A stretch of DNA of 64,000 bases from Isoetes taiwanensis. Lineage: Eukaryota; Streptophyta; Lycopodiopsida; Isoetales; Isoetaceae. Where the stretch lies: the NCBI GenBank assembly GCA_021234155.1, contig JAJEKV010000168.1, forward strand, positions 989,352-1,053,351, given 5' to 3'. This document shows positions 32,542 to 44,155 of the stretch, one piece after another; the first letter of the stretch is position 1; each line of letters begins with the position of its first letter. The position numbers and the translations under genes were made by a program. The notes beneath the pieces were generated by a model that was given only the letters and a program-made list of their open reading frames with translations, had not been told where the DNA came from and searched no databases.

Positions 32542-32954
32542 AAAATAATGTTACTCTGGTTTTGGTGACGCCTTCACAGAGGTATCCCTTCCGGTGGAAT
32601 CACAGCAAAAAAATCCCGTCCCGCGGAATCACTCGCCCAAGCGCAGTAACTGATTTACTGCGCATTTTGAGGGCAGTTTTGCCCCCCTTAGAACTGATTG
32701 AATCCGGAGGCCCTTGAGGAGGTTTTTGGTTTGCAAGGATCAGCTCCTCTAATCCCTAGCTCAACCAGCATAGAAGTCATTCGAACTGCTTTGGAGCTAA
32801 ATCGGCTGAGATATTCATGCTCAATAATCTGAGCAGAAAATCGGCAACGGGCCAGGCGCAGTCAGGTGACTGCGTAGTTAGTGTGTGATTTGATGATTCT
32901 GCTGGAAAGAATACTCTGTGAAAGTATCACTGAAACCAGGATTACATTATTTTT
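32542..32954. mobile_element. MITE-like element with ~60-bp terminal inverted repeats
   Basis: The left end (aaaataatgttactctgg, ttcacagagg, gtggaatca) reappears as the reverse complement of the right end (aaaaataatgtaatcctgg, ttcacagag, gcagaatca). The total length is 413 bp. The interior is somewhat GC-richer and contains two facing gcgcagt words (around 32640 and 32860). I could not fix a target duplication, and it has no coding capacity. The 60-codon frame starting at 32535 is incidental. Confidence 0.7.
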
Positions 32955-33239
32955 ACCTATCTCCTAAATCTTAGTCTTCACAATAAGAGACCACAAAACA
33001 CACTTCAATTCAACATGGAAGATGCATCTTTCCTTTCCGGGGAGACGCGCATGTGTGGAATGTCCATAACAAAGGAGCGTTCCTCCAGTATGTCAAAAGT
33101 GTTAGTGAAAGCAATCTGCAGATCATGAACCATCCTTGCAGTGTGTTTGGCCTTTTTCTTTGCATCAAAGAAAGGGCCAAAATATTTAGGATGAAGAGCT
33201 GCATATCAGTTTCTTCATAATAGCTATTAGCAGATATGA

Positions 33240-33820
33240 AGAGAGGGGAACAACCTTAGATTGTTTCCGTCCTGGCTAGTGTCTTCGTATAATAGGGCCC
33301 TCCAAGAAGGCTTTCTTTGGCAATGGACAATCAATAGAGTGGTCCCATTACATAAGGCATGTGATCCCACTACTGCACAATCATGGCTAGAATTCTTGAG
33401 CAATCCATCATAGACCATAATCTTATATTGCGCACCTTGATAAACGATAACCAAGATCCCGGGGGATTCACCTTTGATCAGCGTATAACCCATGAGAGTT
33501 CAACGGAGGGGTGTTTTTTGGACCATTTGCGTACGTATACTTAGGGGTTCGGGGTGTTTTTAGGCACTAATTTGGAGCAATATCTATACACAGAGGGGTC
33601 AAATTGCCTTTTAAAATTGCGTATACAAGGGGGGTTTTTTGCTACCCTCCGAACGCAGATGCCATACCCCCCTTATGTATAAGTGCATCCCCCGGGACCA
33701 AGATCTGTATTGCTACTTTGTGAATTTCGCAAAGGCTTTCAACATGGTCCCTATGTAGAAGCTGTGGGAAAGATTGATGCGATTATGCAGTACACAAACT
33801 ATAAGAAACATGCCTAGTCG
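33240..33820 (+). pseudogene. LINE reverse-transcriptase fragment, split by a MITE
   Basis: Before the MITE the plus strand reads RALQEGFLWQWTINRVVPLH, the LINE RT N-terminal block (EGFP..WT...VVPLHK), then a damaged stretch. After the MITE it reads DLYCYFVNFAKAFNMVP, the palm A motif (normally FVDFxKAFDxVP), with both catalytic-region Asp codons changed to Asn. A stop follows within four codons. This belongs to the same general LINE clade as LINE-A and LINE-B and is a dead fragment. Confidence 0.75.
33458..33696. mobile_element. MITE M8, copy 2 (239 bp, 8-bp TSD)
   Basis: The ends are CCCGGGGGATTCAC and, on the other strand, CCCGGGGGATGCAC. The flanking duplication ACCAAGAT lies at 33450-33457 and 33697-33704. 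The inside aligns with the copy at 23034-23281 (gcgtataaccca, aggggtcaaattg, ggggttttttgc, acgcagatg, ccccccttat). It interrupts a LINE RT fragment, so it moved after that LINE was already present. Confidence 0.88.
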
Positions 33821-34353
33821 AATGCAACCTTCAGTAGAATCACCATCAAAGAAAACATATTCAAGGCTATCATATTTTTTTATATTAAATCTGATTTTTT
33901 TTTTTAAATGGTTATTTTGTTGGGGAGAATAACTAGCTATAAGCTTATACAGAAAGGAACCACTGGCATTACATTCCTTGATATATTCCTCTAAATTTTC
34001 CGCAGTCTACTTTCTTTTCAATTGGGTGTTCTTAACCATAGATTTGAATTTTATTTTGGGTGGAAATTTTGAATTGAGAAGAAGAAAGTGAGGTAAATAT
34101 TCATTCATCCAAAACAAAGAATCATTAAGAGCTGCACAACGAGAAATAAAGAGTTTCAATTTCAGGATTCACTATGTTGAAGAGTATAAACAAAACAGAA
34201 ACTAATTGAGCGGTGACATTTCTTTAAAGTTTTACTGATTTTGTTGATAACATTGACTGAAGAGAATTTGGAAGAAGCAGGAGAAGATCCAATTCAAATA
34301 AAAGAGAAGCAAATGGTTTAATCTGAACATAGAATGAACATGAAGTGAACTTA
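33821..34353. other. AT-rich spacer
   Basis: A short T-run lies at 33897-33905. No gene is recognised. Confidence 0.4.
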
Positions 34354-34716
34354 TCAAGCCGGATGCTTACAATAGAGGCTACAATATTTAATCACTCCGG
34401 ATTCTCGATCATGAAACATGCTTCTATTGCAATGTTCACAAATCACGTGGTTTTTCATCTGCTTGGGTTGAAGCCTTGTTAGAGATGGTTCTCGAAATGC
34501 AAGTATAATCTTACCAGTAAATATTTTCACTCCTACAATTTCATGGTCACTAAAATGAACAACATCAACACTTTCTCCATCCAAATGCTTTTTCACTTGG
34601 ATGAATTTTGGCTCCTTGCTTACGTATTCATGTTCCTCATTTTGAAATTATCCCTTTCCACATTCGAGGCAAAATCTTGGACGTGCGATTTCTGAAGCAA
34701 GCTTCCCTAATAACAT
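34354..34716 (-). pseudogene. PLATZ-like zinc-binding protein relic
   Basis: The minus strand has one frame across the segment with a single TAA near 34650. Before the stop it reads MLLGKLASEIARPRFCLECGK, and after it QNEEHEYVSKEPKFIQVKK. Further on come KIILAFREPSLTR, then ICEHCNRSM and IKYCSLYCKH. The order FCLxC, a basic IQVKK strand, a (K)VxFLxxRP-like strand, then CxxCxRS and YCSLxCK follows plant PLATZ transcription factors, though the first zinc-binding block has lost residues. The stop and missing ligands argue for a pseudogene. A diverged fern-specific member is the alternative. Confidence 0.5.
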
Positions 34717-36698
34717 ATTTATTAAAATTTGGACTTATTCAAATCTAATAGATATATTTCAAGGATGACATTATAAGATTATAAGTCTCTTTTTTTAACT
34801 CTTAAGTGTCTTTTTTTAACTTTTATTGATTTTAACAATTTTATCGTATTATCTTAATAAAAACTATAATGGTTACTAGAGCATAAAATTAATTTGTAAG
34901 CAAATTTTTATTTCAATTTATTTAGAATAAATTTTTCATTAGAAAAACTATATGTGGCTAAAATGTTGTCTTGTCAAAATATTTAAAGAACGTTTTAGGT
35001 TGTAATTAATTAGATGATTACATATGTTTTAAACATAATAAAATTGAATAATTTATTATTGATTAATTTTCAATATAGTTTATTTCATCAATAATAAATA
35101 TCCAAAATATTGTTACTAAAATATAAACTTTATTATTTAATTAACTTCGATCTAAAACTTTACTTAGAATACCTTTAAGAGTGCTAAAAGTTTATAAGTT
35201 ATAAAATTCTTATAATAATTTTAAGTCAATTGCTTATCAAACCATCATGTTTCATTTACAGATTATCCTGATTGTCAAATTGTAAACTTATTAAATCACT
35301 AAAAATTGAAAGCTTTTATTGAAATGTTTAATTCCTCTAGTAAATTAGTTTAAAAAAAATCGTTATACATTTAATTTAAAGACAAACTTATGTAATTAAA
35401 ATTTATAAAATTTGCAAAATTAAGACGAGTTAAACAATACATATAATCTTATAATAGCATCCTTGAAGCGCTATTTATTAAATCTGAATAAGTCCAGGTT
35501 TTATTAAATATATCATCCTATCGCTTCTCCCTTGTTTTGTTTTTTGTTCAAAAAACTAAGTTATATTAGCCTGTGAAACAAATGCATGATATTTAAGATG
35601 CATTTGGTATACCTAGTAAATCGATGAGGAGTGTTGCCATCCTATAGAAAGAAGAAGAAGAATAATAAGAAAAAATTGCTCAAGATGTACCTCTTAACTC
35701 TTCTTACAGAAACTCTTTGGAAAGCCTTAGCCTCGATGGTTAAGAATTGAATAAAATGTGTGAAACATGTATAGAAGGTGGAAATAGAATCATGTACTTC
35801 CTTTTATCAAATATTCCTCAAGGGATACATTGACTAACTAACAAGAAAAAGAACATCTTAGAAATATTCCTTAAGAGATACATGTGACTAACTAACAATA
35901 AGAAGAACATATTATCTCATCAATCCAAGGACATCTTACCTCATTTTGGTGCTTTAGAAATTCTATTATATTGTTGCAAACTTTGTATAGATTATATATA
36001 TTTAAGTAATATATAAATGCATGTCATTCTTCCACCCCATGAGTAACAACATTATGCATGCAACATCATTCATTAAGAATGCTACCTTGGAATTTTATGG
36101 GGTAGTTTTGAATTTAACTACATGACTATGTCTCAAACTCACTTCATCATAAGAATGCTATCTTGGAATTTTATGGAGTAGTTTTGAATTTAACCACATG
36201 GTTATGTCTCAAACTCACTTTATTATAGTCATCATATTATGTCATATTGCCTAAGAATGTTCTACTTGTGTTTAGGAAAATTGATATGAACAATTCAATC
36301 TTCTTAGATTATCTATCAAAGTGGGATGTATAGTGGGACTCTAATTTTTCAATGGTTTAGGATATATAGTTTTTTTAAAATTGCTATTACCAAAATCTTA
36401 TGTTATACAAGAATTTAGCATTGGCTCCACTTGGGTGTCAAACCCAAATACAAATGCAACAAATATATTCATGTGGTTCATCACATTAAACTACATCACA
36501 TAGAAAGAATAGAAATTTCTTCTAGGCATATGGTTTCATTCCTCATCCATTTAAAAGTTCATTTATTTTTCAAGTTGAAATAGACCATGTGAAAGACCAA
36601 CATCATTACATTTTGATCTAACTCTGATATATACATACAAAGGTATCTCTAAGGATCCAATTACATGCAATGGATTGTTTGATTAATTTAAATAAGAA
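34717..36698. other. Very AT-rich stretch without recognised gene
   Basis: Long runs of A/T-rich sequence (34780-35520) contain no open frames. Tandem duplications are seen at 35819-35925 (attcct(c/t)aag(g/a)gatacat units) and at 36075-36226 (76-bp period, aagaatgct and ggaattttatgg). Nothing coding is visible. Confidence 0.55.
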
Positions 36699-37005
36699 GT
36701 GTATTCATCTAACAATTTCCTCGAAGATATAGAGAGAAGAGACTATTGGTTTTTTGAAATAGTGGCTTGGCAGAAGGCTTACTGTTGCTCTCTATTGAAA
36801 TTCTGATCACAACTATTAGATGCATCCTATTTGCAAATTCATTTCAAATTAGTTCGGAAGTGATTTTGTTCTGAAGGGAATTATTCAAGACTCTATTATT
36901 CCACCATTCCAGCATTTATAATTTTACCATTTGGAGAAATATGAAGTTGTAATTTATATATAGTTGTAAATCTTGTTGAAATGGAAGAATCGGAAATGTC
37001 AACAT
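36699..37005 (+). repeat. ~310-bp direct duplication, copy 1
   Basis: This matches 38413-38724 over the whole length with scattered differences. Shared strings include gaaatagtggcttgg, ttaccatttgga/cgaagaaatatgaag and aatttatatatagttgtaaa. The copies are 1.7 kb apart in the same orientation, and a LINE-A relic lies between them. Confidence 0.8.
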
Positions 37006-37057
37006 AGAAATTTAAAAGAAAAAAAAAGTTCTATGCACAGAATTGAATTAAATTAAT

Positions 37058-37515
37058 TTTTATCATCCGCAGAGACTAATTGGCCTATGGGACTCAAAGA
37101 AGGAAAACAACAAACGTTTTATTGCTAGGATTAAAAAAACTCTGCTCCAAAGTGTTTTCGAAGGAAAAACGTTGGCAGTACGAGGTATACTGAGAGACTA
37201 TTCAATAATATGATATATTTTAATCTCAGCATAATGTTTGATGACATAAATAAATGCATACATCCATGAGTCCTGGTGAAAAGATCCTAGCAAATCCATT
37301 GAAGTCGTGTGTTCAACAACATATGAAGCGGTTGGTTAGGTAAAACCAACTTAGCATAGCGAGCCCCTGGCGTGGTGAATAGCGTCTTCAATGGCCATTA
37401 AGCCTTCTATGGCTGGCAACGACGGAGTCTATCCTCACACACCTCTCGAGCCCATATACATATCTCAATTTGGAGACGATGTGCACCTCTGCGAATTGAA
37501 GCTATCAACGGACGG
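37058..37515 (-). mobile_element. LINE-A family relic, 3' end
   Basis: On the plus strand the order is tttttatcatccgcagagac, cctatgggactc, aaagtgttttcgaaggaaaa, then the reverse of the ORF2 end with tcctcacacacctctcgagc and gatgtgcacctctgcgaatt. This is the same order as LINE-A at 11926-12215 with its ORF2 C-terminus, and as 13033-13600 in reverse. It is badly decayed, with many stops. Confidence 0.72.
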
Positions 37516-38412
37516 ACAGACGAATACACGGGCATTATTTTAATGTTCAGGGGGACCCCATTCACTTTACTTTATTCTTAGTTAAGAGTTTTATGCTAAT
37601 TCCTTAGATATTTTTACGGTGCTAAAGGGTGACTCAAATGGAGAAATATTGTTGGGCCAGCTGAAAACTGGTTGACCCAGTGCTGAAAATGAAAATCTTA
37701 ATCCCATTCAAGAGCTTCAACTATCGTGCCATCCAGGGCATTTTGCGGGGAGGAAAACAAGCAGCAGCTGGAAATAGCCCTTGTGCTGAAGCAGCACAGG
37801 GCAAAAAAAACTCTCACGTGAGTCGCACATAAAGATATTGATATCATCCATCATATGTATATGTCAATATACATAAGAGTCGGTGGAATTGAACCATCCG
37901 AAAGGAGCAACACATCTATATATTTTCTGAAATGTCTATTGACATGGTAACATAGCTCGACTTTTGATACGCCATATGAGATTGCCATTTAAGAAGGCCA
38001 ATATAAAAAGAAAAAATTGTTACAAGCAAATAAAATTCTAGGAAGGTATTTAGACTAATAAACAAGAGCAAAATAGGGCTAATACGCATTATAGGGCTTT
38101 GAGGCAGCAATGCCAGCTGGTGGTTACCGAGGCTAGCAATGTCACTGAGAAGCCCTATAGGGCGTAATGGCCCTTCCCCCTGAATTATGAGACATAATAC
38201 ACACCAGGCCCTGATTACAAATAGCAAAAGGATTTTATTGCTTCCTTATGTTTTTGTGATTCAGTGGGAACCATTATTGGGCCGACCCACCGATGCAGTC
38301 GATCTAAGAGGAAGAGGGACGACCTAGGTGGGGATTTTTTGCCGACCTATAAACCTATTTTGCAAAAATCCAAATTTCTTTTTTCATGCGGAGAATGCAT
38401 AATGCAATACAT
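37516..38412. other. Intergenic, no recognised gene
   Basis: Only short frames without motifs are present. Confidence 0.4.
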
Positions 38413-38724
38413 CTAGATTTGTGAATTCATCTAGCAATTTCCTTGAAGATATGGAGATAAGACACTATTGGTTCTTTGAAATAGTGGCTTGGAAAAGGCT
38501 TACTGCTACTCTCAGCTGAAATTCTGATAACAAATATTAGATGCATCATATTTGAAAATTCATTTCAAATTAGTCCAGAAGTGATTTTGTTTTGAAGGGA
38601 ATTATTCACGACTCCATTATTCCACCCTTCTAGCATGTATAATTTTACCATTCGAAGAAATATGAAGTGTAATTTATATATAGTTGTAAATCTTCGTTGA
38701 AAAGGAAGAACTGGAAATGCACTG
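38413..38724 (+). repeat. ~310-bp direct duplication, copy 2
   Basis: This is the partner of 36699-37005. The 68-codon minus frame inside it has stops in the other copy and is not a gene. Confidence 0.8.
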
Positions 38725-39059
38725 TTGTTTAGAAAGATGTTAAGGCACCCTACATGCAACATAAGCAACATCCCTTTGTGTTATTCAATGCTATCTATAG
38801 TGCCTACTAGAGTTTGAGAATTTGGATTGATCAAATATAGCATATAGCTAGTAAGCAATTTGCCCCACTTCACATTACTCCTTTATTTCAAACACATAGT
38901 AAATATATAAGCAAGAATCCTAGATAAGCTAGGATGGGACGAGACACAAATTCTTGTGATAGATGAAGACATGTATTTGACATTTCGAAAAGAGATTCAT
39001 GGTGCTATGCTAAAATTTTAAGTATGGTTTGCCAATCAAATAAATAATGTGTGATGTGA

Positions 39060-39480
39060 TGTAGCTAGTTTTAAGAGGGATGTTCATCTTATGAATTTGG
39101 AGTTGAGTAATGATACATATAATTTATCATCATGCTCTATAAGCTTTTCTAGGGAGGGATTCTCTAATGTCAAAGACAATCCTCCATTACATTTTCATAT
39201 GCTTTTTGGAACATTATCGCCTCCTCCTCTTCCCATAATCTTGCAGTAGAAGAATTTGGAGTTGACTACTAAAACATATATACTTTATCGGACTCTATCC
39301 ATAACATAAGCATTTCTCGATATTTCGTGTAGCGAGTGTCCAATGTCAAAGACAGAACATTTGATGGCAGATGGCCTGATTCAGTTCATGGAAACTAATA
39401 AATACTTGAAGGAGCTCCATTTGAGTGATAAAAATATTGTGATGGAAGGAACATGTGCCTTGTGATGGAAGGAACGTGAC
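39060..39480 (+). pseudogene. Weak leucine-rich-repeat remnants
   Basis: Isolated stretches read like ribonuclease-inhibitor-type LRRs: LMADGLIQFMETNKYLKELHL at about 39355-39420, and CSISFSREGFSNVKD at about 39140-39180. A paired word aatttggagttga occurs at about 39096 and 39253. Stops separate the stretches. This could be debris of an LRR or NLR gene. The support is modest. Confidence 0.28.
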
Positions 39481-40695
39481 ACATATGGTGTAATTAGGCA
39501 TTTCTGCCAACAGAACGCGTATGAGCCATGGCCTTTGGGGAGTTTTTTGGTAGTTCCAGAATGAGGCGATGCCGATGGTCAGGAAACTAATAAATATTTC
39601 AGTGTGCTCCATCCTAGTAGTGAAAATATTGTGATGGAGGAACGTGACACCCATGGTGTAATTAAGCATTTTTAAGGACAAGTGAAGCTTTGAATAATAC
39701 ATTATTGATCAAACAATACTAGTCATGCCAATTACAACTGCATTCCACCAAAGCATGGATTCTTTTAATATGCATGATGATGATGATGAACACTAAAGAT
39801 AAAACCATATATAAGCATCAAATGGTCGAAATAAACAAGGAAAAGACACAAACAGAACGAACGAGAAGCATCTGTTTATTCGGGAAAATAAAGGCCCTGC
39901 AGATATCTTGCACCAGATCCTGTTCCTCTTCCGAAAGCCGTTTCCAATTTTAGAGGAAATTGCGGACCCAGAAAGGATAATCGCGTCCGTTTGCCTTCGG
40001 GGGATCTAAACCAAGCCAAGTATTGCATCATAAGGCAGCATCTGTGCTTTTGGAATCAAGCTTTTAATCCGTCTCTTTGTCATGCTTGATTCTTTTTTAA
40101 AATTTCTGGGTCACCCAGATCTTTCACCGTTTTCAAATTTGTGGGAGGATTTTTTTCATCAATCTTTATGCTTGTTACTCAATCTTTTTTACTTGGCTTG
40201 AGCATATCCGGCTTCATCAATTGCTTGATTTCTGGATGTGGCTTGCGGGTTTGACCTGCTATTCAAGACTAAAATCCGGCGGCAAGAACTAAGACGGGTT
40301 TCAGAAATATTTTAAGAGAGATCCAATGGGCCCAACACATGTCTTTACATCTTCTCTGGCATCGCTGTCGTTTGTGGGATCAGTTTCGTCAAATTGGATC
40401 CCTAACCTGAAGGATCTGGGCGACTATTTTTTTCTTCGTGCCTACTTCTTCACGACTTCCGGTTACATTCCCCTTTCTTTTTTTCTTTTCCGGTTTTAAG
40501 TAGATCGACTTGCTCTCTGGTTATATTGACACCCGGCATGTTCGTTACATTGCGCTGCCATAGCCACGACCTCGCCCTTATCTCTTCATAATTGGGCCTT
40601 TTTTCGGGTTACTATGGGGAGGAATTTTTGAGGGTAATTAACAGATCAATAACGGGCATTGTGAGGATCTGCTGTAGAAAAGAAGAGGAAGAAAA
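39481..40695. other. Upstream region of the UTR2-like gene
   Basis: A local duplication occurs at 39430-39480 and 39620-39665 (aatattgtgatgga and cgtgacac). From about 40080 on the sequence is T- and C-rich, as in a plant promoter and 5' UTR. An intron in the 5' UTR cannot be excluded. No other gene is seen. Confidence 0.4.
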
Positions 40696-42467
40696 ATGGG
40701 CGAAGAAGATAATACTCTTACTTTGCTTGGGATCAATTTAACTACAAAACCACGCTGGTTGCAGCTTCTTATCTGTGCCGGTGGCTTCTTTTTTGGCTAT
40801 ACAGTTAACGGCATTTGTGAGGTTCGTTTCTCTTTTCATCATTTGGCAAAAACAAGCTGAATTCAGCAAATTGTCAGCATTTTGTACCATTTGTAAAATA
40901 TTTTTATCAGAACAGGATACTTCCAACTGAAAACGTTAATTCTTTTGTTGTTCCATGCCTTCAACATGTTTTAATGTCCTTTTATTTGATACAGGAATAT
41001 GTATATAACAGGCTGCAATTCAGGTATTGTTTCTATGATCTGCATGATAGAATTTATTTCAGTGAATTCTGTTTGCATGCCATGAACTTATTTCACATGA
41101 CATGCTTTAGTGCTTATGATGTATCTTTTCGGTCATTGTGTACTGAATTTTGTCATATCATAAGCTTTAGTATTGTGAATGATATGGCCTTACTGCATCT
41201 TATCTTGTGTTTTTTCATGCTACTGCTTATATTGGATCTCTTTTTCGGGACTAGCTATGGCTGGTACTTCACTTTTGTGCAGGGATTTGTGTACCTTGCT
41301 CTCATATTATGGCAGGGCTTCAGATTGAAGCACATATTGAACCCTTGGAAAACATATGTCAAACTTTCTGCAGTTCTCATGGGTTCTCATGGCCTCACCA
41401 AAGGGTCCCTTATGTTTCTCAACTATCCTGCTCAGATTATGTTCAAATCAACCAAGGTTATAAGCATGCTTCCTGTACTATTTTTTTTTTTTTGTTGAAG
41501 GCAAGTTTTGTACTATTTTTGTGTTTTCAAATTTGACAATTTCATTTTCAATGCAGGTCTTGCCTGTTATGGTGATGGGAGCATTTATTCCTGGCCTTCG
41601 GCGAAAATATCCACTGCAAGAATATGTCTCAGCAGTGATGCTTGTTGTAGGGCTTGTTGTTTTCACCCTTGCAGATGCACATTCTTCGCCTAATTTTCAT
41701 ATATTTGGAGTAGTTATGGTAGTTTCTGCTCTAGTCCTGGACTCCTTTTTAGGGAATTTGCAAGAGGCCATCTTTAAAATGAATCCCGCAACAACTCAAG
41801 TACGTTTTGTACCCTAGTTTATAGATATAATTTTTGTTTTGTATTACTAACATTTATTTTGTCCACTTTGTTGGTTTTAGATGGAAATGTTGTTCTGTTC
41901 AACTCTTGTAGGGCTTCCATTCCTCATCCCTCCAATGGTTCTAACTGGAGAGGTCTTTAGAGCATGGGTGGCATGTTCAAAGGTAACAAATAACTTTTAT
42001 AACCAGCTTTGAAGTTAAATTTAACTGACAATTATGTTTGTACAGCATCCATATATCTATGTAGTTTTAGTATTTGAAGCAATGGCAACATTTATTGGAC
42101 AACTTTCTGTACTGTCTTTAATTGCTCTTTTTGGTGCTGCTACAACTGCTATGGTTAGTGCTCTCTCATGTTGGTTCAGGTCTTACTGTAATAAGTTATT
42201 TGGTCATGAAGAATGAGATTAGTTGTTATCTCTTCGCAGGTAACTACTGCGCGAAAAGCATTCACTCTGCTGCTGTCTTACATTATATTTACCAAACCAT
42301 TATCAGAGCAGCATGTAACAGGCTTGCTTTTGATTGGAATGGGGATTACCATGAGGCTGCTGCCAGATTATTCAGCCAAGATAAACAAACACGAGTATGA
42401 AAGAATTCAACCTGGCCATGCCAATGATCACGAAGATAGGCATGAGGGAGAATCCAGTTCTGTGTGA
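40696..42467 (+). CDS. UTR2: UDP-galactose/UDP-glucose transporter, UTR2 type (SLC35B family)
   Basis: There are seven exons: 40696-40821, 40995-41023, 41255-41456, 41557-41799, 41881-41982, 42046-42153 and 42240-42467. All introns are GT-AG and all junctions keep frame, giving 345 residues, the same length as I recall for Arabidopsis UTR2. The product is a multi-pass (about 8-10 span) antiporter of the nucleotide-sugar transporter family, expected in ER or Golgi membranes, bringing nucleotide sugars in for glycan synthesis. Diagnostic stretches are [20 protein letters not shown] at the first junctions, [40 protein letters not shown] and [20 protein letters not shown]. The C-terminus is hydrophilic and acidic, without a clear KKXX signal. 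Family members are hard to separate by substrate (PAPS transporters are close relatives), so the substrate is inferred. Confidence 0.93.
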
Positions 42468-43370
42468 GTTTTGGTCTAATCACATAGAAAATATTACCTC
42501 ATGTGTAAATATGAAGTCATTGCTGCAAAGAAGGTACCTGTTACCACCTTAGATATTTTGGCACAAAAATAATGCACGTATACTGGACATCTGTATTTGT
42601 CCAGCTAACAAAGAAAAAATGGCTGGAGCAGGAAAACGTCCAATTCAAAGGTTAATACCAGAAGATACATTATCTGTGTGAATAGATGTGACCCTACTTG
42701 GAAAATGGGCCAACACGATCAAAATTTTATAAGGTGTCAATGGGTTGTTAGTTTTGCATGTGCATGGGGTTGACCCTAGGGAATTCATCCACTTGTTGCA
42801 TCCAACTGTTCATACTGGCCAGTAAAAGTTAGTTATATGTCACACTGTTCTAACATTTTGATTTTTTGTTCACCTTTTGGCTTCAATTGCTGAATTTAGG
42901 ACGTGGCACAGAATGAACGAAGCCTTGTTTCCATAGCAGGGAGATCAAGTAAAGAAACGTCAAGTAAATGACCTTTAATGTATGCGTAATATTGGTTTAC
43001 TTTTCATGGAAACTGAGGGTCAAATTCGACCACCCACTGTGCTATTTTATCAACATTTCCATTAGATGTGGCAATTGAATGAGGAAACAAGAAATCCTTC
43101 TCTAAAGGTAGTAATAGCCCACTAAAAGTGTCAATTTCCATGCCACACGTTGTTTACATTTAACTAGGATGAGTTGAATCACTAATGCATTTGGGGCGGC
43201 ATTACTAGTGCATTTACAAAAAACTGGCTAGGCCATAGATTCCATCGTATGACAACAATTAGTCATTGAGAATGGGAGTGAGTCTAGGCCATAGATTCCA
43301 TCCTATGACCATCATTAGCCATTAGCCGTTGAGAATGGGAGGCTAGCAATGTGTGATACGACACCTACAT
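42468..43370. other. 3' flank of the transporter gene
   Basis: This is the presumed 3' UTR and intergenic DNA. Around 43225-43345 a ggccatagattccatc(g/c)tatgac block occurs twice. No gene is recognised. Confidence 0.45.
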
Positions 43371-44155
43371 GTGTGGAGAATTGCAAGGACTCTTGTCTTG
43401 TCATCATTTTTTTTTTTTTGTCATCGATATGGAATGGATATAAATAAAGAATAGAATAGATTTTTAGCATCCACGGAAGGATGTGTGGAGAATTGCAAGG
43501 ACTCTTGTCTAGTTAGTCATCCTTTTTTCTTTTTGTCATCAATACGGATTGGACATGCAAATAAAGAAAGGACGATAAAATCTAGCCAGTTGATCAATCC
43601 ACCTATGAAGTGAAGACATGCATGCATGCCATCCATGCTGGTTGTTTGTAGACCAACATCCGATGCAACAGGTTGGAATGGATGGCTAAGTAACATAATG
43701 GCAATATAATTTGCCAATCCCCAAAGATATAAACAAGACGAATATATATCTCCGATAATACATGATATATACCATTTGGAGATTGCAATGGGAGATTAGT
43801 TGAATGTGATATGGCATTTCAATGTCATTACATATATGGACAATTGCCACCATAGTGGAGTCATTACTATCCAAGGTTCAACTACTTAACACACGTGGAT
43901 GCCAGAATGGGAGGAATAATAAATTGGCATCATTGAATTAAAATGTAAAATCTAGTTGGTGTTGTTGACTTTAGATTTTCTACCTATATGTGAGGGATAA
44001 TAAATTGGCATTATTGAATTAAAATGCAAAATCTAGTTGGTGTTGTTGACTTAACAATTTCTACTTATATTTGGAGGGATAATAAATTGGCATCTTGAAT
44101 TACAATGTGAAATCTAGTTGGTGTTGTGGACTTAAGGTTCCCTACCTATAACTCT
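43371..44155. repeat. Local tandem duplications
   Basis: A ~110-bp block (tgtggagaattgcaaggact, tcttgtc, then gtcatc) occurs at 43371 and 43481. Next to the first copy, aagaatagaatagat followed by tagcatccacgg resembles a LINE-A 3' tail. A ~78-bp unit (gggataataaattggcat and aaatctagttggtgttgt) occurs three times at about 43915, 43994 and 44074. Confidence 0.7.

Noticed and set aside
33005-33192. A minus-strand frame reading like a compact helical domain (ALHPKYFGPFFDAKKKAKHTA)
   Set aside because: It has an acceptor-like AG in front, but no family is recognised. The neighbouring DNA is a plus-strand LINE RT fragment, so the frame is probably incidental.
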